From a virus: a DNA stretch of 39,079 nt. Under the pieces are notes generated by a model. It worked only from the letters and a program-made list of their open reading frames with translations, was not told the origin of the DNA and ran no database searches. Location: IMG/VR virus record IMGVR_UViG_3300027791_000055, positions 1 through 39,079 of that record. One strand, given 5' to 3'. The position numbers and the translations under genes are program-made. Of this stretch, positions 31,599-36,822 are shown piece by piece; positions within the stretch are counted from its first letter, which is position 1; every line of letters starts with the position of its first letter.

Positions 31599-32053
31599 GC
31601 ATCCTCCTCTTCGGCTTCTGGTTCCCAACGCTCGTCATCCAACGCTGTCGGCTCCCATGAATTGTCCTCACCGTTCTTGTACTCGCCCTTGAACATCCAG
31701 CCTTCGTCCTCGTAATCAGCTTCGACCTCAATGCCCATCGCATGTAACTTATCCCACACTGGAACAGGTGGAGCCCACGCCGTCCAACACTTGAACGAAA
31801 ACCACGCCACAGGAATAGGATACTCCTCGTCCGAATGCTCAAGACCGCTATCGTCGATCTCAACGTCACAGACATCCCACTTTGTATTCCAGTTCTTGTT
31901 GCACCACTCGTAACTGTTGCCAGCTTGATCCAAGGGCATAGGAACAACAACGTCACAGAAACGCGGAGTCTTGCTGACCAGATTAAAGTATAGTTCCCGC
32001 ACCATGTCCCGCGGACCTTTGATGTAAACTGATTGATAGCAATGATTAGGCAT
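31595..32053 (-). CDS. Api92-like ferredoxin-fold protein (DUF1281 type)
   Basis: A 152-residue protein beginning MPNHCYQSVYIKG, with the hallmark VVPMPLDQAGNSYEWCNKNW followed by NTKWDV and a Trp-rich WFSFKCWTAWAPP. This order (MPNxCxN, PMP, W..NWGTKWD, F.TAWSPP) is the Api92/DUF1281 pattern, a ferredoxin-like fold in phages and plasmids of unknown role. The end is very acidic. The ATG at 32053 overlaps the upstream stop; an in-frame ATG at 32077 is an alternative. Confidence 0.75.
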   Translation of the reverse strand: MPNHCYQSVYIKGPRDMVRELYFNLVSKTPRFCDVVVPMPLDQAGNSYEWCNKNWNTKWDVCDVEIDDSGLEHSDEEYPIPVAWFSFKCWTAWAPPVPVWDKLHAMGIEVEADYEDEGWMFKGEYKNGEDNSWEPTALDDERWEPEAEEEDA

Positions 32054-32240
32054 TGGTTGTCTCCACAATTTCAACATCAGTTTCAGTGTTCAACGTGAAC
32101 TTGTTGAACATCTCGTCAAACACCTCGTCAGGCACCTCGTGGTGGATGTATTCCATCACCTCGTCATCGGTCAGATGGTCTGGAACCTCGTACTCAGGAT
32201 ACCAAGTCTCTGTGCGGGTCACTTGGAAACGTACCAACAT
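32046..32240 (-). CDS. Small acidic protein, 64 aa
   Basis: A 64-residue acidic protein with MLVRFQVTRTETWYPEYEVP and HLTDDEVMEYIHHEVPDEVF. A beta-hairpin followed by a helix containing DDEVMEYI is a common layout for small phage proteins. The ATG at 32240 shares a base with the upstream stop (TGATG), and GTG three bases earlier is an alternative; AAGGAG serves both. Function unknown. Confidence 0.6.
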   Translation of the reverse strand: MLVRFQVTRTETWYPEYEVPDHLTDDEVMEYIHHEVPDEVFDEMFNKFTLNTETDVEIVETTNA

Positions 32241-32740
32241 CACGCGGTCTCCTTCCAGATAGCCAACGCATCAGAAAAAGGCATGTCGTTCAAGATGGTA
32301 GCCTTGTGAGCACGGGAAGGACGATCCTTGTGAGCAAACACACCCACGCCATCCGCAAACTGGAACAAAAATTCCTTCTTCAACTTCTTCTTTAACTCAC
32401 GCGCACTGAGCCAATCGTTGACCTGATCGCAGCACCAAAATTCTAGCGTCTGTTCCATGCCGTCAGGAAATATATCACATGCGTTAGTCTTAGGAAGAGA
32501 GGCAAAGTATTCGTGGACCTCTGCCATCTTGGCACGATAACCAAAAGCATAAGGCTGAACACCAGAAGCCTCCGACTCCTTCTTGAACGTGGGGTGGCGA
32601 TAGTCACGGTCACAGCCGCCATGCCCATCGTTGCTGACGATAGCGACAGGCTTGCCGTCTACATACAATGAGGCCTGATAGCAGTGGGTTTCTTCGCTAG
32701 CCCACGCAGTGTGCTTGATGTTCTTTAGTTCTAGTTTCAT
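32240..32740 (-). CDS. Conserved phage protein, first gene of small-gene operon
   Basis: A 166-residue protein. The N-terminus reads MKLELKNIKHTAWASEETHC and then YVDGKPVAIVSNDGHGGCDR, a pattern I recall from short phage and plasmid proteins (NIKH..FASEET.C...GNDGHGG), function unknown. The centre has DIFPDGMEQTLEFWCCDQVN and a Lys-rich helix ELKKKLKKEF. AAGGA precedes the start. It is the promoter-proximal gene of the operon, directly downstream of the divergent promoter region. Confidence 0.65.
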   Translation of the reverse strand: MKLELKNIKHTAWASEETHCYQASLYVDGKPVAIVSNDGHGGCDRDYRHPTFKKESEASGVQPYAFGYRAKMAEVHEYFASLPKTNACDIFPDGMEQTLEFWCCDQVNDWLSARELKKKLKKEFLFQFADGVGVFAHKDRPSRAHKATILNDMPFSDALAIWKETA

Positions 32741-32780
32741 GGTCCTTGATCCTTGGTTGAGTTAATTGAGTACTGCCTAC

Positions 32781-32809
32781 AAGTTATTGCACCTCGGTCC
32801 ACGGGTCAA
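32781..32809 (-). promoter_or_regulatory. Sigma70-like promoter of small-gene operon
   Basis: On the minus strand, TTGACC (32809-32804) and TAACTT (32786-32781) are 17 bases apart, about 45 bases upstream of the first start codon. The -10 is only a moderate match (three of six). It shares the decamer ATAACTTGTA with the opposite terminase promoter. Confidence 0.5.
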
Positions 32810-32818
32810 GAAGTAATT

Positions 32819-32974
32819 CGCGTCAATGCGTCACTATAGACAGTATTCTCACAGGTTTTAGTTTTTTTTGAAAATGCAATCCAAATATGCTGACTCAATT
32901 GACGCATTGACTCAACCCCTTATTTTTATATCTGTACCAGCCCATAGTTGAGTCTTTTTGAGTCATTTGCGTCA
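32819..32974. promoter_or_regulatory. Iterated TGASTCA / TGCGTCA boxes
   Basis: Cluster A: CGCGTCA (32819-32825) and TGCGTCA (32827-32833). Cluster B, opposite orientation: TGACTCA (32891-32897), TGACGCA (32900-32906), TGACTCA (32908-32914). Cluster C: TGAGTC (32949-32954), TGAGTCA (32959-32965), TGCGTCA (32968-32974). TGACGCA is the reverse complement of TGCGTCA. Spacing of 8 to 10 bases, close to one helical turn within each cluster, suits an array of regulator or initiator binding sites. Confidence 0.7.
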
Positions 32975-33007
32975 CTTTTCTCTGGAAAAAGTGTCTATAT
33001 AGGGAAG

Positions 33008-33034
33008 TTGCAACGGTAAGCCCTTTGATATAAC
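33008..33034 (+). promoter_or_regulatory. Sigma70-like promoter of terminase operon
   Basis: TTGCAA (33008-33013) and TATAAC (33029-33034) are 15 bases apart, about 28 bases upstream of the terminase ATG. The spacer is short; a TATATA at 32996-33001 is an alternative -10. GAGGG at 33053-33057 is the ribosome site. Confidence 0.45.
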
Positions 33035-33061
33035 TTGTATCCAAAGAACAACGAGGGCCAC

Positions 33062-33631
33062 ATGACAACTGCCAAGAAGAAGATCGAAGAAGAATACGGG
33101 CGGACCCTGACCAACCGCCAAATGACTTTTGCCAGACACATAGTCGAAGGCATCTACTCCAATGCTGAGTGCGCTCGCAAGGCTGGGTTTTCTCCTAATG
33201 TCGCCGATAATCAAGCATCCAAACTGCTGAACGGTAGAGACTACCCTCATGTCCTTGAGTACATCCAAGACCTCAGAACAGAACGAGAGCGCCGCTATGG
33301 CGTCACCACGATAGGCCAGCTTCAGCGTCTGCATCAACTAAGTAGCGGAGCGGAGGACGCAGGACAGTTTTCTGCTGCCATCAACGCGGAGAAAATACGC
33401 GCAGCCTTGGGTGGTTTGACTGTCGATAGGCGGGAGCAAGTCAACACGATTGACGCGCTGTCTCGTGATGAAATTGTCGGTCGATTGGCTGATCTCCAGA
33501 AGAAATATCCACAGGCCTTCCAGATCGAAGGCAATTACAAGGACGTGACCAATGAGCAAGGGGCCAGAGGCGAACTTTTGGAACTCAATTCGGTCGAACT
33601 TGCCGAAGAATTGCCACGCGACAAGGATTGA
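33062..33631 (+). CDS. terS: Terminase small subunit
   Basis: A 189-residue protein with the terminase_2/XtmA N-terminal region LTNRQMTFARHIVEGIYSNA and AARKAGFSP-like CARKAGFSPNVADNQASKLL, a helix-turn-helix that recognises the packaging site. The centre (TIGQLQRLHQLSSGAEDAGQ) is the oligomerisation helix region, and the C-terminus is acidic. I used the ATG at 33062; an upstream in-frame non-ATG start at 33035 would overlap the promoter. The large subunit is not in the window. Its first exon-like neighbour, the nuclease gene, overlaps it by 80 bases. Confidence 0.85.
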   Translation: MTTAKKKIEEEYGRTLTNRQMTFARHIVEGIYSNAECARKAGFSPNVADNQASKLLNGRDYPHVLEYIQDLRTERERRYGVTTIGQLQRLHQLSSGAEDAGQFSAAINAEKIRAALGGLTVDRREQVNTIDALSRDEIVGRLADLQKKYPQAFQIEGNYKDVTNEQGARGELLELNSVELAEELPRDKD

Positions 33632-33974
33632 AAACAAGCACGGCGGCGGTGTTCCTGACGTTCACGCTGTCTGGGATGGCTTGCCCTTCTGGCTTGAATT
33701 AAAGGTTAGTAAATCAAATGCGATAAAAGTCTCCCCCCATCAAATTGCGTGGCATGCTGCATATTGGGCGCGTGGGGGGGCAAGTTTCTTCTTGGTAAAG
33801 AGGTCCTTGACCCGTGAACTACTTTTATTTGGGGGTGATTCGGGGTCCACGGTCCTAGATTCGGGGTGCCTTGCGCCCTGCGTCCTGTCCTGCGCCTCTA
33901 TTCCTGCGTTTTTTGGTGCCTTGCGCCCTGTTTTGGTGGATCGATTGTCTTGCGCCCTGCGCCCTGCGCCTTGA
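33552..33974 (+). CDS. VRR-NUC-type nuclease with a repeat-derived C-terminal tail
   Basis: A 140-residue protein. Residues 1-90 are a PD-(D/E)xK fold of the VRR-NUC kind: NFWNSIRSNLPKNCHATRIE, KHGGGVPDVHAVW (GVPD catalytic Asp), LPFWLELKV (E-x-K), then VSPHQIAWHAAYWARGGASF and a final strand FFLVKRS. This matches small phage resolvase-like nucleases. The last ~35 residues (CLAPCVLSC, ALRPVLVDRLSCALRPAP) are translated from the TGCGCC repeat cluster and are probably not part of the family's fold. The gene overlaps the terminase end by 80 bases. Confidence 0.75.
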   Translation: MSKGPEANFWNSIRSNLPKNCHATRIENKHGGGVPDVHAVWDGLPFWLELKVSKSNAIKVSPHQIAWHAAYWARGGASFFLVKRSLTRELLLFGGDSGSTVLDSGCLAPCVLSCASIPAFFGALRPVLVDRLSCALRPAP

Positions 33975-33999
33975 TTCTATGGCCTTGCGCCCTGCGGCC
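33869..33999. repeat. TGCGCC repeat cluster 1
   Basis: Seven TGCGCC cores start at 33872, 33891, 33922, 33951, 33958, 33965 and 33986, most within CCTTGCGCCCTG or heptad tandem TGCGCCC. The cluster overlaps the 3' end of the nuclease gene and continues past its stop. The minus strand reads repeated GGGCGCA. Confidence 0.85.
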
Positions 34000-34034
34000 T
34001 TGTTTTCTGGGGGAGTTTCCCCCGATGACAGCAA

Positions 34035-34067
34035 AAGGTTAACAAACTGGGGTTGTTTGTTAACCTT
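34035..34067 (-). terminator. 13-bp hairpin, second of two tandem terminators
   Basis: AAGGTTAACAAAC and GTTTGTTAACCTT are perfect inverted repeats around a seven-base loop. On the minus strand the stem runs into CCTTTTGCTG. It lies just beyond the preceding terminator and ends with the same tail. Confidence 0.6.
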
Positions 34068-34072
34068 AACAG

Positions 34073-34104
34073 CAAAAGGACCATGAGCCGTGGCCCATGG
34101 TCCT
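34073..34104 (-). terminator. Intrinsic terminator after the 36-aa gene
   Basis: On the minus strand AGGACCATG and CATGGTCCT (9 bp), extended by a G.U and two G-C pairs around a small loop, are followed by TTTT. It begins seven bases after the stop of the 36-residue gene, so it closes the DUF7227 operon. Confidence 0.75.
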
Positions 34105-34110
34105 ATGTTG

Positions 34111-34221
34111 TTAGCTGTGACCCTTTAACAGTTTGTGAATTAACTTCCCCTCCTTTTTGCTAATGGGTTTGCTTGATGCTTTGATAGCTTTCTCTACAGA
34201 TTCTTTATTGTAAGTGCTCAT
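34111..34221 (-). CDS. 36-residue basic micro-protein
   Basis: ATG at 34221 lies two bases after the stop of the DUF7227 gene, with GTGGAG upstream. The product is MSTYNKESVEKAIKASSKPI and SKKEGKLIHKLLKGHS, basic and helical. It is followed immediately by an intrinsic terminator, so it ends a two-gene unit. I have seen small proteins like this beside similar genes in other phages, without a function. Confidence 0.6.
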   Translation of the reverse strand: MSTYNKESVEKAIKASSKPISKKEGKLIHKLLKGHS

Positions 34222-34223
34222 AT

Positions 34224-34916
34224 CTAGTGCTCCACGATTGCAATTGATTTACCTTTGCTCGATCCCTTGCAAAGTTTGCAGGCTGTGCATTGTACGCGAC
34301 GACCTGCTTCCTTTGATGCAGGACAAAGCGCCTCATTTGCCTTGTCTAATTCTCCAAGATCCGCGATTACGCGAAAGGTGCGACGTCCAGCTTTCCAATG
34401 CGCTATTGCTTGGGCGCGATTGTCTGCGCTTTGCATGGCAATATCTGGCCGCCAGCCGGATTGATGTGAATATGCTGTAAACGTGGTGGCCTCTGCTAGC
34501 AGATCTGTCCACACATGCGCGGGAACCGCTGCGGGATCCCCGTATGTACCGATGCGAACGAAGCGCCCGCGCCCTATGGTGTTGCGATCTGCTACATTGT
34601 CCGCGGTTGGGTAAACGCCACGCAGGAATGATTTGTAAACAATCAAAACGCCTTGGCCTAAGTTAACATAACAGCGCCGCGCCTTGGCTTGCTTGCGCTT
34701 GGGGTCCGTTGTTACTTCCCCGCGCATGGTGCAATCACCACATATTGAGAAGTCTTCGCCCGTCTTGCTTGCTTCGAGCGGGTTTATATCGCTGCGCAAG
34801 ATATAAGTTTGCACAACAGCGCCCGTTTTGGTGTTTCGGTTTGAGAACGTCGCAATAACAACGATTGATTTTCCATCCAATAGGCTTGGCCCGTTGTAGA
34901 TGATTCCGGCTTTCAT
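34224..34916 (-). CDS. DUF7227-family Cys-rich protein, 230 aa
   Basis: A 230-residue protein with the family pattern GPSLLDGKSIVVIATFSNRN, TGAVVQTYILRSDINPLEA, then ICGDCTMRG and CYVNLGQG. The C-terminus adds LCPASKEAG and CTACKLCKG. Conserved Cys pairs (CGDC, CxxCxxC) suggest metal binding; the family occurs in phages and plasmids, function unknown to me. A sigma70-like promoter, a ribosome site AAAGGAA and two terminators after the next gene frame it as an independent unit. Low-complexity repeats flank it on both sides. Confidence 0.75.
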   Translation of the reverse strand: MKAGIIYNGPSLLDGKSIVVIATFSNRNTKTGAVVQTYILRSDINPLEASKTGEDFSICGDCTMRGEVTTDPKRKQAKARRCYVNLGQGVLIVYKSFLRGVYPTADNVADRNTIGRGRFVRIGTYGDPAAVPAHVWTDLLAEATTFTAYSHQSGWRPDIAMQSADNRAQAIAHWKAGRRTFRVIADLGELDKANEALCPASKEAGRRVQCTACKLCKGSSKGKSIAIVEH

Positions 34917-34949
34917 GATTTGATTCCTTTTTAATTGAGATAGAGTTTT

Positions 34950-34977
34950 ATGTTAGCAGAATGTGGCCGGGATGCAA
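34950..34977 (-). promoter_or_regulatory. Sigma70-like promoter of DUF7227 unit
   Basis: On the minus strand, TTGCAT (34977-34972) and TAACAT (34955-34950) are 16 bases apart, about 33 bases upstream of the ATG. Moderate match. Confidence 0.45.
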
Positions 34978-34989
34978 GTTTTATTTTAC

Positions 34990-35105
34990 CTTGCGCCTTG
35001 GTTTCTTTTTACCTTGCGCCTTGCGCCCTGGCTTTTTTCTTTGCCTTGCGCCCTGCGCCCTGGCCTTTTTGTTTCTTTGCCCTGGCGGGCGGGCGCGGGA
35101 TCCAG
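34990..35105. repeat. TGCGCC repeat cluster 2
   Basis: Five TGCGCC cores start at 34992, 35015, 35022, 35047 and 35054, separated by T-rich stretches, and the cluster ends in a G/C-rich GGCGGGCGGGCGCGGG. No gene is present on the minus strand between 34917 and 35151. Open plus-strand frames here are produced by the repeat. Confidence 0.85.
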
Positions 35106-35121
35106 GCTCGAGCGCAGCGGG

Positions 35122-35148
35122 CAAAGAAAAGGGCCCCGAAGGGCCCTT
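35122..35148 (-). terminator. Intrinsic terminator with TTCG loop
   Basis: On the minus strand AAGGGCCC and GGGCCCTT pair over 8 bp around TTCG, followed by TTCTTTG. It lies four bases after the stop of the 68-residue gene. Confidence 0.85.
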
Positions 35149-35151
35149 GCT

Positions 35152-35358
35152 TTATGCGTAGTGCTTGAGGCTGTCTCGCAATTGTCGAACACTTTCAGAC
35201 TTGGCGGTATTGAGAGACTTGAGTAGTTCTCTTGCCGAGTATGTATTCTCGCCTGCCTCAACGATCTTTTCCAGCGCGGTAACAATGGTCTGGACTTCCC
35301 CAATGCCGAGATCGATGCTGATCTCGATTTCAAGAGGGTTTGTGTATGATGATTTCAT
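35152..35358 (-). CDS. Small protein, 68 aa, own promoter and terminator
   Basis: A 68-residue protein, MKSSYTNPLEIEISIDLGIG, with IVTALEKIVEAGENTYSARE in the middle and a charged end. An N-terminal beta-strand and two helices are likely. AAAGGAA precedes the start. It is a single-gene unit with a strong sigma70-like promoter and a TTCG-loop terminator, so it is probably expressed early from host polymerase. Family not recognised. Confidence 0.65.
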   Translation of the reverse strand: MKSSYTNPLEIEISIDLGIGEVQTIVTALEKIVEAGENTYSARELLKSLNTAKSESVRQLRDSLKHYA

Positions 35359-35404
35359 GGTACAGAACTTCCTTTAATTGAAGCGCCATTAGTAGCGCAG
35401 GTTT

Positions 35405-35433
35405 AGATTATCAAACTACCAACAAGCCGTCAA
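35405..35433 (-). promoter_or_regulatory. Strong sigma70-like promoter of 68-aa gene
   Basis: On the minus strand, TTGACG (35433-35428) and TAATCT (35410-35405) are exactly 17 bases apart, about 47 bases upstream of the ATG. The best promoter match in this part of the window. Confidence 0.7.
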
Positions 35434-35467
35434 CAACTATTCAATAATGAATTGAAATTAATTTTCC

Positions 35468-35555
35468 GCCCTGCGCCTTGACATTTTTTTCCGAGCGAAG
35501 CGAGGACCCTGCGCCTTGACAACAAAGCCCTGCGCCCTGGCGGGCGCAGGGCGCG
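35468..35555. repeat. TGCGCC repeat cluster 3
   Basis: Three TGCGCC cores start at 35472, 35510 and 35531, and an inverted GGCGCA lies at 35543. Two of the copies read CCCTGCGCCTTGAC and are alike over 14 bases. Confidence 0.8.
35520..35552 (-). terminator. Terminator hairpin built from the repeat
   Basis: GCCCTGCGCCC (35527-35537) and GGGCGCAGGGC (35542-35552) are perfect 11-bp inverted repeats around TGGC. On the minus strand the stem is followed by TTTGTTGTC. It lies about 60 bases after the stop of the SANT-like gene. Confidence 0.65.
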
Positions 35556-35614
35556 GCTGCGAGAGTAGCCCAGGCGCGGAGACGATATACATCGGAGCGC
35601 CTGGGCGGTGGTTG

Positions 35615-35935
35615 TTACTTCCCGCAGCAGTGGCACTTATCTTTCTTTAAAGTATTTAGCCTGGTGCTTATCGAGGTAGTCGTTCGACTAATAGCCCACG
35701 CTAAACAGTGGATGATATCTCTGCGTTTGCCAGCACCCTCGAACTTATCCATGAACGAGAGGATCAAATCATCTTCTTTCTTCTCCCACGGGAGCGACAT
35801 CCTAACCCAGTTGTGACAGCTTGGGTTAGGATGTTGGTTTAAGTTCGCGCTGCGAACGAGATTAATGCCATGCTTCCATGCATGTTTGAACTCATCGTCA
35901 TAATCCCAAAAACCATTTTTATGTGCAATTTTCAT
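35615..35935 (-). CDS. SANT/Myb-like small protein, 106 aa
   Basis: A 106-residue protein. After MKIAHKNGFWDYDDEFKHAW, the centre reads SLPWEKKEDDLILSFMDKFE, then RRDIIHCLAWAISRTTTSIS and TRLNTLKK, which resembles a Myb/SANT helix-turn-helix (W..eED..i, R....ia..l.Rt..si..R). It ends with CHCCGK. Such proteins often bind DNA. The ATG at 35935 shares a base with the previous stop (TAATG). A repeat-derived terminator lies downstream. Confidence 0.6.
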   Translation of the reverse strand: MKIAHKNGFWDYDDEFKHAWKHGINLVRSANLNQHPNPSCHNWVRMSLPWEKKEDDLILSFMDKFEGAGKRRDIIHCLAWAISRTTTSISTRLNTLKKDKCHCCGK

Positions 35936-36027
35936 TATACCCATCCCATGATGATCGGTCCGAACAGGGCTAGCGAAACCGCCAGCCCTGCACAGAAACC
36001 TAATAAGATATTAGACAGAGTATTCAT
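35935..36027 (-). CDS. 30-residue single-membrane-span micro-protein
   Basis: ATG at 36027 has GGAG seven bases upstream and lies inside the end of the previous gene; the TAA shares a base with the next ATG (TAATG). The product, MNTLSNILLGFCAGLAVSLA and LFGPIIMGWV, is one hydrophobic helix. It may be a small membrane protein of early takeover; a holin role cannot be judged from a single 30-residue span. Confidence 0.55.
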   Translation of the reverse strand: MNTLSNILLGFCAGLAVSLALFGPIIMGWV

Positions 36028-36283
36028 CGCGCCACTCCGGATCAGCATCGATCAGCTGACCCAGCTGCTTGATCTCGCGGGCATAGGTATCGCCCATCTC
36101 ATATGATCCTTCGTGCATCATGGGCGATGTCGCAGCGACAAACCATCGAGCATACGGGTCTTTAGCCTCCGCAGCTGAGTGCTTATAGGTTTTGAGCACC
36201 TTCCACACCCAGCCTGATCTGCTGGCATACGTTGCGTATGGTGTGTCTTGTGGGCGGGCTTTTCCGAATGATGTTCTTGGCAT
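36011..36283 (-). CDS. Conserved hypothetical protein, 90 aa
   Basis: A 90-residue basic protein, MPRTSFGKARPQDTPYATYA, containing GWVWKVLKTYKHSAAEAKDP and ARWFVAATSPMMHEGSYEMG. Aromatic-rich and with a helical C-terminus. AGGAATACC precedes the ATG. It heads a three-gene unit with the membrane micro-protein and the SANT-like protein. Function unknown. Confidence 0.6.
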   Translation of the reverse strand: MPRTSFGKARPQDTPYATYASRSGWVWKVLKTYKHSAAEAKDPYARWFVAATSPMMHEGSYEMGDTYAREIKQLGQLIDADPEWRDEYSV

Positions 36284-36310
36284 TGGTATTCCTTTCGTTT
36301 GATTAAAGTA

Positions 36311-36347
36311 GTGCTCCGATCATACGCTATGCATGATCGGAGCACAA
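36311..36347 (-). promoter_or_regulatory. Promoter spanned by a 13-bp perfect palindrome
   Basis: GTGCTCCGATCAT (36311-36323) and ATGATCGGAGCAC (36333-36345) are perfect inverted repeats. On the minus strand TTGTGC (36347-36342) and TATGAT (36324-36319) are 17 bases apart and lie within this palindrome. It could be an operator over the promoter of the 90-residue gene, or a terminator for the gene upstream; there is no T-run on the minus strand. Confidence 0.5.
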
Positions 36348-36352
36348 GTTAT

Positions 36353-36523
36353 TTAAGCGAGCTTGTCGAACTCTTCGATCAGCTGGTTGTACATCTTGCC
36401 AGCCTCTTCATTGCGATCACATTGCAGCATCATGATCATAAACTCGAGCTTGAACTTGAGGCGATTGCCTGTTGATTGCTTCTCTTTGGCTTCAACTGCC
36501 TCGGTGCTATACGCTGGTTGCAT
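36353..36523 (-). CDS. 56-residue helical protein
   Basis: ATG at 36523 is preceded by AAGGAG nine bases upstream and the frame runs 56 codons. The product is MQPAYSTEAVEAKEKQSTGN, then LKFKLEFMIMMLQCDRNEEA and MYNQLIEEFDKLA, predicted to be two amphipathic helices with a tetratricopeptide-like look. It lies between the 73-residue gene and the palindrome. Function unknown. Confidence 0.6.
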   Translation of the reverse strand: MQPAYSTEAVEAKEKQSTGNRLKFKLEFMIMMLQCDRNEEAGKMYNQLIEEFDKLA

Positions 36524-36558
36524 TGTGTAGTCTCCTTAGTTGAGTGCTGCAGGATCGC

Positions 36559-36594
36559 AGCGGATGCCAGCCTCTTGCGAGGCTGGGCACCGCT
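36559..36594. other. Stem-loop between two minus-strand genes
   Basis: CCAGCCTC and GAGGCTGG pair over 8 bp around TTGC, and AGCGG (36559-36563) and CCGCT (36590-36594) may extend it with an internal bulge. No T-run follows on either strand. It lies within the leader between the 73-residue gene and the 56-residue gene, so it may modulate the latter's translation or stabilise the upstream mRNA. Confidence 0.6.
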
Positions 36595-36600
36595 ATGGTC

Positions 36601-36822
36601 CTACTTCCAAGTGAAGTGATTGACGGTGCTTGCTTTGGCATAACGCTGCCAAGTCTTGGGGTGCTGCTCCTTCCACCATGACAACGATGGTGCGGTGTTG
36701 CGGATTGTTTCAACGTAGTATGCAAACCCGCCGTCAATTGCTTGAGCGCGTAGGACTTTTTGCTGCGCTTGGTATTTCTTGATCTTTGCTTCTACTACTG
36801 CGAGTTGGTCTTGGATGTTCAT
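36601..36822 (-). CDS. Small protein with coiled-coil N-terminus, 73 aa
   Basis: A 73-residue basic protein: MNIQDQLAVVEAKIKKYQAQ QKVLRAQAI is a coiled coil, followed by a Trp-rich C-terminus (SWWKEQHPKTWQRYAKAST). AAGGAAA lies before the ATG, preceded by a sigma70-like promoter with an operator-like palindrome. It is the first gene of the rightmost minus-strand set. Family not recognised. Confidence 0.6.
   Translation of the reverse strand: MNIQDQLAVVEAKIKKYQAQQKVLRAQAIDGGFAYYVETIRNTAPSLSWWKEQHPKTWQRYAKASTVNHFTWK

Larger units (their letters stand above)
32741..33061. other. 321-base divergent regulatory region, no gene
   Basis: Contains no gene. It holds a minus-strand promoter for the small-gene operon, a plus-strand promoter for the terminase gene, three clusters of TGA(C/G)TCA and TGCGTCA boxes, and an AT-rich stretch with an eight-T run near 32862. 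The arrangement suits a control region for two divergent operons or a replication or packaging site. Confidence 0.75.

Noticed and set aside
32832-32839. CACTATAG, the core of a T7-type promoter
   Set aside because: Only the core matches; the upstream specificity region agrees poorly with TAATACGACT, no phage RNA polymerase is seen, and the motif lies within a TGCGTCA box.
34950-35226. Plus-strand frames with Ala/Leu/Cys-rich products
   Set aside because: They are translations of the TGCGCC repeats in several frames, with no ribosome site and no folded pattern.
33869-35555. CRISPR array or retron msr/msd
   Set aside because: The repeat units are six to twelve bases with irregular spacing, no uniform spacers, and no reverse transcriptase or Cas gene nearby.
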